This document shows positions 31,461 to 39,872 of a stretch of DNA of 64,000 bases, one piece after another (position 1 is the stretch's first letter; each line of letters starts with the position of its first letter). The stretch lies in assembly GCA_022711435.1 (NCBI GenBank), contig JAKLFB010000011.1, forward strand, positions 62,001-126,000. The letters run 5' to 3'. The position numbers and the translations under genes are program-made. The DNA comes from Verrucomicrobiota bacterium. Lineage in GTDB: Bacteria; Verrucomicrobiota; Verrucomicrobiia; Limisphaerales; UBA1319. The notes under the pieces are model-generated. The model ran no database searches and was not told where the DNA came from. It worked only from the letters and a program-made list of their open reading frames with translations.

Positions 31461-34123
31461 GCGATCCGCAGCAATTTACGGAGTAATCGCCCCGTGTGCG
31501 AGCGTTTATTCCGAGCCACCCGCTCGGGCGGGCCTGCCGCCACGATCTCCCCGCCCCCCGCCCCTCCCTCGGGCCCCAGGTCGATCACCCAGTCCGCCTC
31601 GGCGATGAGGTCCGGATGATGCTCGATCACCACCACGGTGTGGCCGGCGTCCACGAGCCGATGGAGCATGTCGATCAGCCGGGCCACGTCGGCCTGATGC
31701 AGCCCGATGGTCGGCTCCTCGAGCAGAAACAGCGCCGGGCCCGCCGCCGGACGCCCGCCCCGCCCGCCGGGCCTCAGCCCCGACAGCAGGTGGGCCACCA
31801 GCTTGATCCGCTGGGCCTCGCCCCCGCTCAGCGTCGGGCTCGTCTGGCCCAGCTTCAGGTAGTCCAGCCCCGTGTCCCGCAGGACCTCCAGCGGCTGGCG
31901 CACGCGCGGAACCGCCGCGAACACCTCGATCGCCTCCCCCACGCTCAGCTCGAGCACGCGCGCAATGTTCAGCCCATGAAACTCGACATCGAGGGTCTCC
32001 CGGTCGAATCGCGTTCCCTGGCAATGCTCGCAGGGCACGAACGCAGCGGGCAGAAAGCTCATCTCCATTTTGATCAGCCCTGCCCCCTCGCAGGGAGCGC
32101 ACCGCCCCGACGCGCTGTTGAACGAGAACCGCGACGGGCCATACCCGCGCAGCCGCGCTTCGGGCGTCTGGGAGAAGAGGCGCCGGATCTCGTCGAAGAA
32201 GCCCACATAGGTGGCCGGGATCGAGCGCGGGGTTCGCCCGATGGGCGACTGGTCCACCTCATGAACGGCCGTGATGCCCTCCGCGCCGGACACCCGGCCG
32301 AGGTCGGCGGGTGGCGCCGGGCGCCGGGCGCCGCGTCGATCCAGGCCCGACCGAACGCACGGCAGCAGGCATTCCCTGACCAGGGTGCTCTTGCCCGATC
32401 CGCTCACCCCGGTGACCAGGATCAGGCGATTCCCCGGAAAGCGAGCCGTGAGATTCTTCAGGTTGTGCCGGCGCGCCCCGCTCAGAGTGATCCATGAGAC
32501 CGGATCCGAGCCCGCCCCCTCCTCGACCGGCCGGCGCCGGCCGCGCGACGGATAGTCGCGCTGCTCGCGCAGGCATCGGCCCGTGACCGACTTCGGATGG
32601 CGCATGAGATCGCGCAGGGTGCCGGCCGCCACCACCTCGCCTCCACCCAGGCCCGCGCCCGGCCCCAGATCGACGATGTAATCGGCGCGGCGCATGGTCT
32701 CCTCGTCGTGCTCGACCACGATCAGCGAGTTGCCCCGGCCCCGAAGCGCCTCGAGCGCATCGAGCAGCCGGTTGTTGTCGCGCGGGTGCAGCCCGATCGT
32801 CGGCTCGTCCAGGATATAGAGCACGCCGCTCAGGTTGGATCCGAGCTGGGCCGCCAGCCGGATCCGCTGGGCCTCGCCGCTCGAGAGCGATGTCACGGCC
32901 CGCCCCAGCTCGAGGTAGTCCAGCCCGACCGTCTCCAGGAATTGGAGGCGCTCCTGAATCTGCCGCATCAGATCCCGACCCACCCGGGCCGACTCGCCCG
33001 GGAACCGGGCGCGCCCCGCCTCCCGGGCCGCCTCCCGCACCGACATGGATCCCCACTGCTCGACCGTCCAGCGGGACGCCCGCCCGCCGGCCCTGACCTT
33101 CTCCAGGCGAACCGCTCGAGCCAGGGCGTTCAGACGCCCGCCGCGGCACTCGGGACAGAGCTCGCGATGCCCCTCCTGCCACCCGAACCACGACTCCTCG
33201 ATCGCATCCGCCCGGCCCCCCCGATCGACATCCGGCAGGTCGAAGATCTCACCGAAACCACGGCATCGCGGGCACCATCCCCGGGGCGAGTGGTAGCTGA
33301 ACTGCTTCGGATCGAGCTCTCCAAAGGATTGCCCGCAGCCCGGGCATGCCCGGGCGCGGGAATGGATCGTCTCGCGGCCGCGGCGATCTCGAGCCAGCAA
33401 GGTCCCCTGGCCGACCTCGAGGGCGTCATCGACCAGCCTCTGCGCCGCGGCGCCGCCGCCACGCGCGGTCGGCCCCCGCCGCAGGGTGCCCACCACCACC
33501 TCGACATTGTGCTCGCGATACCGGTCCAGCCGCAGGGGGCGATCGGCGGGGTGGAGGCGCCCGTCGGCGCGGACCTCGGCATACCCGTGCTGGGCGGCCC
33601 ATCGGCCCACGTCGGTGTGGAACCCTTTGCGCGCGCGGACCACGGGCGCGAGCAGCAGCAGATCGCCCCGCTGCCGCAGCTCCTCGCGCAGGCGGCGCCC
33701 GAGCTGGTCGCGCGTCTGCGAGCCCACCGGCTGCTGGCATTGCGGGCAGTACACCGTACCCAGCCGCGCGAACAGCAGCCGCAAAAAATGATAAACCTCG
33801 GTCACCGTCGCCACGGTGCTCTTGCCGCCGCCCCGGCTGTGGCGCTGCTCGATGCTGACCGTCGGCGGCAAGCCCGCCACCCGGTCCACCTCCGGCCGCG
33901 CCAGCTGCTCGACGAACTGGCGCGCGTAGGTGTTCATCGAATCCAAGAACCGGCGCTGCCCCTCGGCGAAGAGCAGGTCAAACGCCAGCGTGCTCTTGCC
34001 CGACCCGCTCACGCCCGTCATCACCACCAGCCGGTTGCGCGGGATCTCGAGCGTCAGGTTCCGCAGGTTGTGCACCCGCGCACCCTCGATGCGGATGGCC
34101 TCGGCGCGCGCGCCCGGCTTCAT
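31457..34123 (-). CDS. uvrA: UvrA-family excinuclease ATPase
   Basis: The 888-aa product has two ABC ATPase modules. The first Walker A is GVSGSGKST at residues 37-45 with signature LSSGEAQRIRLAAQL and DEPTIGLHPRDNN. The second Walker A is near residue 570 with LSGGEAQRIKLVAHL and EEPTIGLHQADV. Zinc-finger-like cysteine pairs are visible (CPQCQQPVG, CPGCGQSF, CPRCRGFG, CAPCEGAG, CEHCQG). It is somewhat shorter than canonical UvrA (about 940 aa), so it could be either the main nucleotide-excision damage sensor or a UvrA2-type paralogue. A second Walker-B glutamate variant (LLEEPTIGLH) is present. The start at 34123 is supported by GGGAGG nine bases upstream; the longer frame to 34777 is an artefact inside trpE. 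It follows trpE by 23 bp. Confidence 0.92.
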   Translation of the reverse strand: MKPGARAEAIRIEGARVHNLRNLTLEIPRNRLVVMTGVSGSGKSTLAFDLLFAEGQRRFLDSMNTYARQFVEQLARPEVDRVAGLPPTVSIEQRHSRGGGKSTVATVTEVYHFLRLLFARLGTVYCPQCQQPVGSQTRDQLGRRLREELRQRGDLLLLAPVVRARKGFHTDVGRWAAQHGYAEVRADGRLHPADRPLRLDRYREHNVEVVVGTLRRGPTARGGGAAAQRLVDDALEVGQGTLLARDRRGRETIHSRARACPGCGQSFGELDPKQFSYHSPRGWCPRCRGFGEIFDLPDVDRGGRADAIEESWFGWQEGHRELCPECRGGRLNALARAVRLEKVRAGGRASRWTVEQWGSMSVREAAREAGRARFPGESARVGRDLMRQIQERLQFLETVGLDYLELGRAVTSLSSGEAQRIRLAAQLGSNLSGVLYILDEPTIGLHPRDNNRLLDALEALRGRGNSLIVVEHDEETMRRADYIVDLGPGAGLGGGEVVAAGTLRDLMRHPKSVTGRCLREQRDYPSRGRRRPVEEGAGSDPVSWITLSGARRHNLKNLTARFPGNRLILVTGVSGSGKSTLVRECLLPCVRSGLDRRGARRPAPPADLGRVSGAEGITAVHEVDQSPIGRTPRSIPATYVGFFDEIRRLFSQTPEARLRGYGPSRFSFNSASGRCAPCEGAGLIKMEMSFLPAAFVPCEHCQGTRFDRETLDVEFHGLNIARVLELSVGEAIEVFAAVPRVRQPLEVLRDTGLDYLKLGQTSPTLSGGEAQRIKLVAHLLSGLRPGGRGGRPAAGPALFLLEEPTIGLHQADVARLIDMLHRLVDAGHTVVVIEHHPDLIAEADWVIDLGPEGGAGGGEIVAAGPPERVARNKRSHTGRLLRKLLRIA

Positions 34124-34146
34124 CGTCCATGACCTCCCGGCGCCAT

Positions 34147-35706
34147 TCAGGATGGGCCGGCGCCCGGGCCCGCCCCCGGATCCGCCCGGTGAAAATGCTC
34201 GGCCAGAGCCACCGCGTTCATCATCGCCCGCGCCTTGTTCATCGTCTCCTGGTACTCCGCCTCGGGCACGGAATCGTTCACCCAGCCGCCCCCCGCCTGG
34301 ACATAGGCCCGCCCATCCTTCAAGACCGCGGTCCGGATCGTGATGCAGCAGTCCAGGTTCCCGTTGAACGAAAAATAGCCCACGCAACCGCCGTAGGGGC
34401 CCCGCTGCGACTCCTCGAGCTCGGCGATGATCTGCATGGCGCGGATCTTGGGGGCGCCGGTCAGCGTTCCTGCGGGGAACGTCGCCCGCATCAGGTCGTA
34501 CAGGGTGCGATCGGCCGCCAGCCGCCCCTGCACCTGCGACACGATATGCATCACATGGCTGTAGCGCTCGATGACCATCAGGTCGTGGACACGGACGGTG
34601 CCGTAATCGCAGACCCGGCCGAGGTCGTTGCGGGCCAGATCCACCAGCATGACATGCTCGGCCCGCTCCTTGGGATCGGCCAGCAGCTCGCGCTCGTTGG
34701 CCTGATCCTCCTCCTCCGTCCTGCCCCGCGGCCGGGTGCCCGCAATGGGCCGGATCTCGACCTGCCTCTCCTCGCACCGGACGTGGATCTCGGGCGATGC
34801 GCCCACCAGCGCCAGATCACCCAGCTCCAGCAGGAACATGTAGGGCGATGGATTGATGGTGCGCGCCGCGCGGTAGACCTCCAGCGGCGCGGCCCGCACA
34901 TCCGCCGCGAAACGCTGGGACCCGACGACCTGGATGATGTCCCCGCCCGTGATGAACGTCTTGGACCGCTCGACGTTGGCCAGGAACCGTTCCCGGGGGA
35001 CGTTGGACTCGAACGCCAGAGGGGCCACCTGCGCGGGCAGGCTCACCTGGGTGTGCGCCAGCGGCTGCTGCAGCTGCCCGAGCATCCGCTCGATCTCCGC
35101 CGCCGCCTCCTCATACGCGGCCTCCGCCGGCCTCCCCTCCTCGATCACGGCGTTGACCAGCAGGGTGATGGTCTGCGCCACCCGGTCGAATACGAGCAGC
35201 CGATCGGCGATCAGGAAGCACATCACCGGCGCCCTCAGATCGTCGCGCTCCGGACGGCGCACCACCGGCTCGATGTCGTGGATGAATTCATACCCGATGT
35301 AGCCGACCGCCCCCCCGGTGAATCGGGGCATCCCGGGCCGGGTCACCGGCTGAAACCGCCGCATCACCCTCTCGACCACCTCGAGCCCATCCCGCACCTC
35401 TCCCTCCCCGGCCGCCGCGCCCGGCGCCGCCACGCGATAGGCCTCCCGAATGCGCCCCGACTCGAGCACCTCGACCCGCGATCCCGTCTGCCGGATCACA
35501 AGCCGCGGCCGCGCGCCCACAAACGAGTAGCGCCCCAGATGCTCCCCGCCTTCCACGGACTCGAACAGGAAGGACTCGCCCTGCCCGCGAACCTTCTGGT
35601 AGGCGGAGAGCGGGGTCTCGAAGTCAGCCAGCAGGCGGCGCCAGACCGGGATCAGTTGGCCCGGCTTCGCCAGCCGCACAAATTCATCGCGCGTCGGTGT
35701 GTTCAT
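34147..35706 (-). CDS. trpE: Anthranilate synthase component I
   Basis: A 519-aa enzyme that makes anthranilate from chorismate, the first committed step to tryptophan. The N-terminal domain carries FLFESVEGGEHLGRYSFVG, the region that in TrpE binds feedback tryptophan. The C-terminal chorismate-binding domain has VGSQRF, PIAGTRPRGRT (the TrpE-type PIAGTRPRG rather than the PabB PIKGT form), LVDLARNDLGRV, and FPAGTLTGAPKIRAM. The glutamine amidotransferase partner TrpG is not in the window. The start overlaps the upstream membrane protein gene by 23 bp. aroC, which makes its chorismate substrate, is about 8 kb away. Confidence 0.95.
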   Translation of the reverse strand: MNTPTRDEFVRLAKPGQLIPVWRRLLADFETPLSAYQKVRGQGESFLFESVEGGEHLGRYSFVGARPRLVIRQTGSRVEVLESGRIREAYRVAAPGAAAGEGEVRDGLEVVERVMRRFQPVTRPGMPRFTGGAVGYIGYEFIHDIEPVVRRPERDDLRAPVMCFLIADRLLVFDRVAQTITLLVNAVIEEGRPAEAAYEEAAAEIERMLGQLQQPLAHTQVSLPAQVAPLAFESNVPRERFLANVERSKTFITGGDIIQVVGSQRFAADVRAAPLEVYRAARTINPSPYMFLLELGDLALVGASPEIHVRCEERQVEIRPIAGTRPRGRTEEEDQANERELLADPKERAEHVMLVDLARNDLGRVCDYGTVRVHDLMVIERYSHVMHIVSQVQGRLAADRTLYDLMRATFPAGTLTGAPKIRAMQIIAELEESQRGPYGGCVGYFSFNGNLDCCITIRTAVLKDGRAYVQAGGGWVNDSVPEAEYQETMNKARAMMNAVALAEHFHRADPGAGPGAGPS

Positions 35707-36277
35707 GGGAAAGATCGGGAGCTGGGCCGGGATCGGCGATCCTGGCGGGCGCGGCCGGGGCAGGCCGACGGAGCCGCCAAAAGGCCAGCCAGGTGTAGAT
35801 CGTCACCGCCAGCGCATAGGCGATCATCCCGACTCCCACCGCAAACGGCACCAGGAGCCAGCCGCTGAACCACACCAGACCCGCGCCCACCGCCGCCACC
35901 AGGGCGGCCTGGCCCAACAGACAAGAAAGGAACAGCCCCGCCGACACCTGCATCAGATGCGCCCGCATCTGGCATCGATAGCCCGCCTCCCCCAGCGTCC
36001 GCATCAGCCAGGCGGACTGCAGGTTGCGCGACGCCACCAGCAGACTCGTCGTCGCGATGATGATCGCAGGCAGCGGCCAGAAGGCCGCCACCAGACATAA
36101 CACCGCGTTCACGGCCGCACCCCATTTCCACCCCATCCGCCGCGCGATCGGGTTGGCTTCGAGCTCGAGGCGGGGCGAGGCGATCCACGTGCTCAGGAAA
36201 TCCATCCCCCGCGCGAACACCAGCAGCGCGGCGTAGACCCCATACTCGGCCCAACTCGCTGTCTCCATTCCGCTCAT
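35684..36277 (-). CDS. Small polytopic membrane protein
   Basis: A 197-aa protein with about five hydrophobic segments (for example AAVNAVLCLVAAFWPLPAII and LLVPFAVGVGMIAYALAVTI). An early DFLSTWIASPRLELEANPIA motif (Asp, then a run ending E-A-N-P) looks conserved-like. I do not recognise the family. It is tightly packed: its ATG shares one base with the hisI stop (TGATG) and its 3' end overlaps trpE by 23 bp. It is therefore probably expressed with both. No evidence links it to amino acid synthesis. Confidence 0.72.
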   Translation of the reverse strand: MSGMETASWAEYGVYAALLVFARGMDFLSTWIASPRLELEANPIARRMGWKWGAAVNAVLCLVAAFWPLPAIIIATTSLLVASRNLQSAWLMRTLGEAGYRCQMRAHLMQVSAGLFLSCLLGQAALVAAVGAGLVWFSGWLLVPFAVGVGMIAYALAVTIYTWLAFWRLRRPAPAAPARIADPGPAPDLSHEHTDAR

Positions 36278-36666
36278 CAGCCGCCGCCTCGAGTGGATGG
36301 TGGATCCTCGAGGACGCTTTCGGTGGCCGTCACCTGCCGGCCATCAACCCCGCCGGACCGGTAGAAGCAGGATCGATGGCCGGTGTGGCAGGCCGGCCCG
36401 GCCTGCTCGACCTGGATCAGAAGCGTGTCCCCATCGCAATCCACTGCGATGTCCCGGACCTTTTGCGTGTGCCCGCTGGTCTCCCCCTTCCGCCACAGCG
36501 CGCGGCGCGACCGGCTCCAGAACACCGTCTGCCCCGTCTCCAGCGTCCGCTCGAGCGATTCCCGGCTCATGTAGGCCATCATCAGCACCCGCCCATCGCC
36601 CTGATCCTGGACGATCGCCGGCACCAGCCCGTCCGAGTTGAATTTGACCTGATCAAGAAGGCTCAT
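36277..36666 (-). CDS. hisI: Phosphoribosyl-AMP cyclohydrolase
   Basis: A 129-aa enzyme of histidine biosynthesis that opens the adenine ring of phosphoribosyl-AMP. It shows the HisI hallmarks [37 protein letters not shown], and the metal-binding [11 protein letters not shown] and [13 protein letters not shown]. It is a single-domain HisI without the HisE pyrophosphohydrolase fusion seen in enterobacteria. It overlaps hisF by 14 bp upstream and the membrane protein gene by one base downstream. Confidence 0.96.
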   Translation of the reverse strand: MSLLDQVKFNSDGLVPAIVQDQGDGRVLMMAYMSRESLERTLETGQTVFWSRSRRALWRKGETSGHTQKVRDIAVDCDGDTLLIQVEQAGPACHTGHRSCFYRSGGVDGRQVTATESVLEDPPSTRGGG

Positions 36667-37447
36667 AAAGACGCACCGGAATCTCGTGCCGGTCCAAAAA
36701 CAGTTTCACTTCCTGCACCGAGTATTGGCGCAGATGGAAGACGCTGGCCGCCAGAACCGCATCCGCCCGCCCCTCGCGCAGGACCGCCGCCATGTGATCG
36801 AGGGAACCGGCCCCGCCGCTGGCCACCACCGGCACGGCCACTGCATCGCTGACCCGGCGCGTCAGCTCGATATCGTACCCGCCCCGGGTGCCATCGGCAT
36901 CGATGCTGTTGAGGACGATCTCGCCGGCGCCCCGCTCGACCGCCTCCTCCGCCCACGCAATCGCCTCCCGGCCCGTCGGCCGCCGGCCCCCGTGCGAAAA
37001 CACCTCCCATCGGCCGGCCCCAGCCCGCATGGCATCGATCGACACCACGATGCATTGGCTCCCGAACTTCTCGGCCCCCGCGCGGATCAGGCCGGGCTGG
37101 GCCAGCGCGGACGAATTGATGCTGATCTTGTCCGCCCCGGCCGTGAGCATGCGGCGCATGTCATCGACCGACCTCAACCCGCCCCCGGCGGTCAGCGGCA
37201 TGAAACACTGGTCCGCCACCCGCTCGATCACGTCGATCATGGTCTCCCGGCCATGGGCGCTGGCGGTGATGTCGTAAAAAACCAGCTCGTCAGCCCCCTC
37301 CTGGTTGTAGCGCAGCGCCAAGGCAACCGGATCCCCCACGTCCCGCAGCTCGCCGGCCTCTGCCTTGCCGAACCGGACTCCGCGCGTCACGTGCCCATCG
37401 TGCACATCCAGGCATGGTATGATCCGCTTGGCCAATCCGCCCTTCAT
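36653..37447 (-). CDS. hisF: Imidazole glycerol phosphate synthase subunit HisF
   Basis: A 264-aa (beta/alpha)8-barrel synthase subunit that, with HisH, forms imidazole glycerol phosphate and AICAR from PRFAR. The catalytic aspartates lie in [15 protein letters not shown] (N-terminus) and [10 protein letters not shown]. The phosphate-binding loops are TAGGGLRS and ASGGAGS. Length is slightly above the typical 250-258. It heads the chain hisF-hisI-membrane protein-trpE-uvrA-Uma2; hisH and the other his genes are not in the window. AICAR formed by this reaction feeds purine synthesis. Confidence 0.96.
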   Translation of the reverse strand: MKGGLAKRIIPCLDVHDGHVTRGVRFGKAEAGELRDVGDPVALALRYNQEGADELVFYDITASAHGRETMIDVIERVADQCFMPLTAGGGLRSVDDMRRMLTAGADKISINSSALAQPGLIRAGAEKFGSQCIVVSIDAMRAGAGRWEVFSHGGRRPTGREAIAWAEEAVERGAGEIVLNSIDADGTRGGYDIELTRRVSDAVAVPVVASGGAGSLDHMAAVLREGRADAVLAASVFHLRQYSVQEVKLFLDRHEIPVRLYEPS

Positions 37448-37514
37448 CGCGGCCCACTATGACACAACCTCGCCAGAACCCAAGCGGGAATCGGATGGAT
37501 CTTAAAACAGACCC

Positions 37515-38015
37515 CTACGCGGACGCTGCGCCGGGGCCGAGCTCGCCGGTCTCGCGCAGGCGCGTCTCGAGGCGTTCGAGAAACGGGTGCTGCGCGAACT
37601 TCAGCAGCAGCTTCGCCCGGGGTATGGTGAAGAACGAGGCCCGATCCATCTCCGGGTAGCTCCGGTACTGTCCCGAGCCCAGCGGAACCTCGAGGAGAAA
37701 CGGCGCGCTCTTCAGCGGCTTGGAGCCGTCCCACTCCCCCGCAAACGCCCACGCATGGACGATCTTGCCCCCTTTCTGGCGGATCCAGCTCAGCGGGAGG
37801 AACGGGCCCTTCGGCTCGATCCCCACCTCTTCCTGAAACTCGCGAACCGCCGCCTCCAGCAGGCTCTCCTCCGGCTCCACCTCACCCTTCGGGATGCTCC
37901 ACGTGTCCGAATTCCGATGCCGAAAGTAGGGCCCGCCCGGATGCGCCAGGAAAACCTCGAGCCGGCCCTGGCAGATCCGATACATCAGCAGCCCCGCGCT
38001 GACCTTCTGCGGCAT
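37515..38015 (-). CDS. NUDIX hydrolase
   Basis: A 166-aa protein with a complete NUDIX box, GEVEPEESLLEAAVREFQEEVGI (residues about 44-66; fits GX5EX7REUXEEXGU). The N-terminal VSAGLLMYRICQGRLEVFLAHPGGPYF and SIPKGE are typical of the DATP/Ap4A-type NUDIX family with a WSIPKGE motif. The likely role is house-cleaning of nucleotide or dinucleotide polyphosphates. The stop is 67 bp before hisF on the same strand. Directly upstream of the ATG is a 15-bp near-perfect palindrome (38016-38030). Confidence 0.93.
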   Translation of the reverse strand: MPQKVSAGLLMYRICQGRLEVFLAHPGGPYFRHRNSDTWSIPKGEVEPEESLLEAAVREFQEEVGIEPKGPFLPLSWIRQKGGKIVHAWAFAGEWDGSKPLKSAPFLLEVPLGSGQYRSYPEMDRASFFTIPRAKLLLKFAQHPFLERLETRLRETGELGPGAASA

Positions 38016-38030
38016 GTTAGATCATCTAAC
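38016..38030. promoter_or_regulatory. Palindrome abutting the NUDIX start codon
   Basis: GTTAGAT and ATCTAAC (38016-38022, 38024-38030) form a perfect 7-bp inverted repeat with one central base. It touches the ATG at 38015, leaving no room for a ribosome binding site. A dimeric repressor site or a leaderless start are possible readings. Confidence 0.4.
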
Positions 38031-38150
38031 CATGACCCGCCACGATTTCAAACCATTTTTTCTCGCGCCCGGCGGCGGGCGATCAGCGACAAGATTCGAC
38101 ACCGGCTCAGGGTGGCCGGCCGGCCAAACCGCGCGGGCCGCTCGCCCCTT

Positions 38151-38419
38151 AGGGTCTGTGCAAAAATTAATTCCGATTTTGCTGGAGGGGATTGGGCGGG
38201 CTGGCAAGGCGCGACGAGCGAGCATACCCGCGCGGTCTGTGAGCGAGGAGCAACAAAGCCAGCGCGCCCAAGGCCCCCAGCCCGCAGGGGCGGCGCCGGG
38301 CCATCGGCTTCGTGGCTCGGTCGGTCGAGTATCGCAGGGGATACACTCCCTCCCTCGCGCCTCGCATCGGGCCCGGCGGCGCTCCCGCCAAAATCGGAAG
38401 TAATTTTTGCACAGACCCT
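38151..38419. mobile_element. MITE-like element with 31-bp terminal inverted repeats
   Basis: The left end (38151-38181, beginning AGGGTCTGTGCAAAAATTA) and the right end (38389-38419) are inverted copies that match at 30 of 31 positions. The 207-bp interior is GC-rich and carries no gene. The flanks read CTTAG on both sides when the repeat is trimmed to GGTCTG, or TTA when trimmed to GGGTCTG; either is a plausible target duplication. The structure is that of a non-autonomous transposable element; no transposase is present in the window. The opposite-strand 3' end of the methyltransferase gene lies exactly at the right terminus. Confidence 0.85.
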
Positions 38420-39687
38420 TAGGCCGGCAGCAGGACCTCGAATGCGAATCCCTTCAGATACTCCGTCTCCGGCACCGCCGGCAGCACGGGGTGATCCGGC
38501 GACTGCGCATACACCGCGATCCGCCGAAGCCACCGGCGGGCGTCGAAGGCCGCCTCCAGGATCACCTCCTGGAACATCCGCGCATCCACATGATGGGAGC
38601 AGCAAAACGTCGCCAGGCGACCCCCGGGTTTCAGCAGCTTCATCGCCCGCAAATGGATCTCCTTATACCCCCGCAGCGCATCCGGCACCGAAGCCCGGTT
38701 CCGGGTGAACGAAGGCGGATCCAAAACCACCAGGTCCAGCCGCGGAACGAGCTTCTCGTGCGCCCCGGTCCGGGTCTGCGACTTGAGCCAGTCGAACACG
38801 TTGGCGGCCTCGAACTGGCATCGATCGGCCAGCCCGTTCCGCTGCGCGTTGCGCTCCGCCGCCGCAACCGCCTCGGCGCTCTGATCCAGCCCCCGAACCT
38901 CCCGAGCCCCGGCGCGCGCCGCGTGCAGGGCGAACCCGCCCTCATAGCTGAAGCAGTCCAGCACGGACGCGTCCTTGGCCAGCTCCGCCACCCGGCGGTA
39001 GTTCTCCTGCTGGTCAAGGTAGAGGCCCGTCTTGTGGCCCAGACCCGGGTGGAGCTCGAACCGCAATCCGTTCAGCTTCACCTCGATCGGCTCGCCCTTG
39101 CCTGCGCCCGGTCCCGGCGGATCGCCCTCCGGCGGAGCCGGCTCGTCCGAGCCCTCGATCGGCAGGCTCCCCGTCATACCCTCGAACCGCTGCGCCCCCG
39201 GATCGTGCCGCTCGATGACCCCCCGCGGCTGCAGCAAAGCCTGCAGGACATCGCCGATCATGCCCCGCCGCTGGCTCATTCCCAACGACGACATCTGCAC
39301 GACCAGCACATCCTCATACTTGTCGACGATCAGGCCGCTCAGAAAATCGCCCTCCGCATTCACGACCCGAAACGAGCTCGCCTCCGGGAGATGGCGCCGG
39401 CGGACATCGAGCGCGGCGGCAATCCTCTCCCGGAAAAACGCCCCGTCGATCTCCCGCCGGCCCGCTGCCAGCATCCGAACCTGGATCTTCGAGCGCGCGT
39501 TGTAGAACCCAACCCCCAGCAGGCGGTGCCGGTGGTCCTTGACCTGAACGACCTCGCCGTCCGCCGGAGGGCGCGTCGTTCGCAAGATCGCGCCCTGATA
39601 AACCCAGGGATGCCCCGCCAATACCCGGTCGGCTTCACCCGGGCGCAGGATCACCGTCGCTAATGAATTGGATTTCATGATTTCCAT
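38419..39687 (-). CDS. rlmI: RlmI-type SAM-dependent rRNA (cytosine-C5) methyltransferase
   Basis: A 422-aa class I methyltransferase. An N-terminal PUA-like domain (about 10-85, ILRPGEADRVLAGHPWVYQGAI) precedes the EEHEE-type linker and Rossmann domain, with KTGLYLDQQENYR, VLDCFSYEGGFALHAARAGA (SAM motif I), VVLDPPSFTRN (motif IV, DPPSF) and LKPGGRLATFCCSHH. This matches the RlmI/YccW family, which methylates a 23S rRNA cytosine; the exact target is inferred from the family. It carries an acidic Pro/Gly-rich insertion (EGSDEPAPPEGDPPGPGAG). The TAA stop overlaps the right end or target duplication of the MITE. Start could be ATG 39687 or ATG 39678. Confidence 0.85.
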   Translation of the reverse strand: MEIMKSNSLATVILRPGEADRVLAGHPWVYQGAILRTTRPPADGEVVQVKDHRHRLLGVGFYNARSKIQVRMLAAGRREIDGAFFRERIAAALDVRRRHLPEASSFRVVNAEGDFLSGLIVDKYEDVLVVQMSSLGMSQRRGMIGDVLQALLQPRGVIERHDPGAQRFEGMTGSLPIEGSDEPAPPEGDPPGPGAGKGEPIEVKLNGLRFELHPGLGHKTGLYLDQQENYRRVAELAKDASVLDCFSYEGGFALHAARAGAREVRGLDQSAEAVAAAERNAQRNGLADRCQFEAANVFDWLKSQTRTGAHEKLVPRLDLVVLDPPSFTRNRASVPDALRGYKEIHLRAMKLLKPGGRLATFCCSHHVDARMFQEVILEAAFDARRWLRRIAVYAQSPDHPVLPAVPETEYLKGFAFEVLLPA

Positions 39688-39872
39688 GGCCTCGGCTTTG
39701 CCGGAACGGCTCCGCGCCGTCCCCGTCCGCCGCCGGCCGCATCCCCACTTATCCCCGGTCCCTCCTCCCGGATCAAGCGCTTCCGGACGAAAAGCCGGAC
39801 GGCAGGGGTCGGCGGAGCGGGTGTCAATTGGCTTGCGGGGGGAGGAATTCCCGGTAATCCTGGCGGCACATT

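Noticed and set aside
34124-34777. N-terminal extension of the UvrA frame
   Set aside because: Overlaps trpE; GGGAGG before ATG 34123 and the standard UvrA N-terminus support the shorter form.
38182-38388. A small protein gene inside the MITE-like element
   Set aside because: Short frames exist on both strands but have no start signals or recognisable sequence; the structure is explained by the inverted ends.
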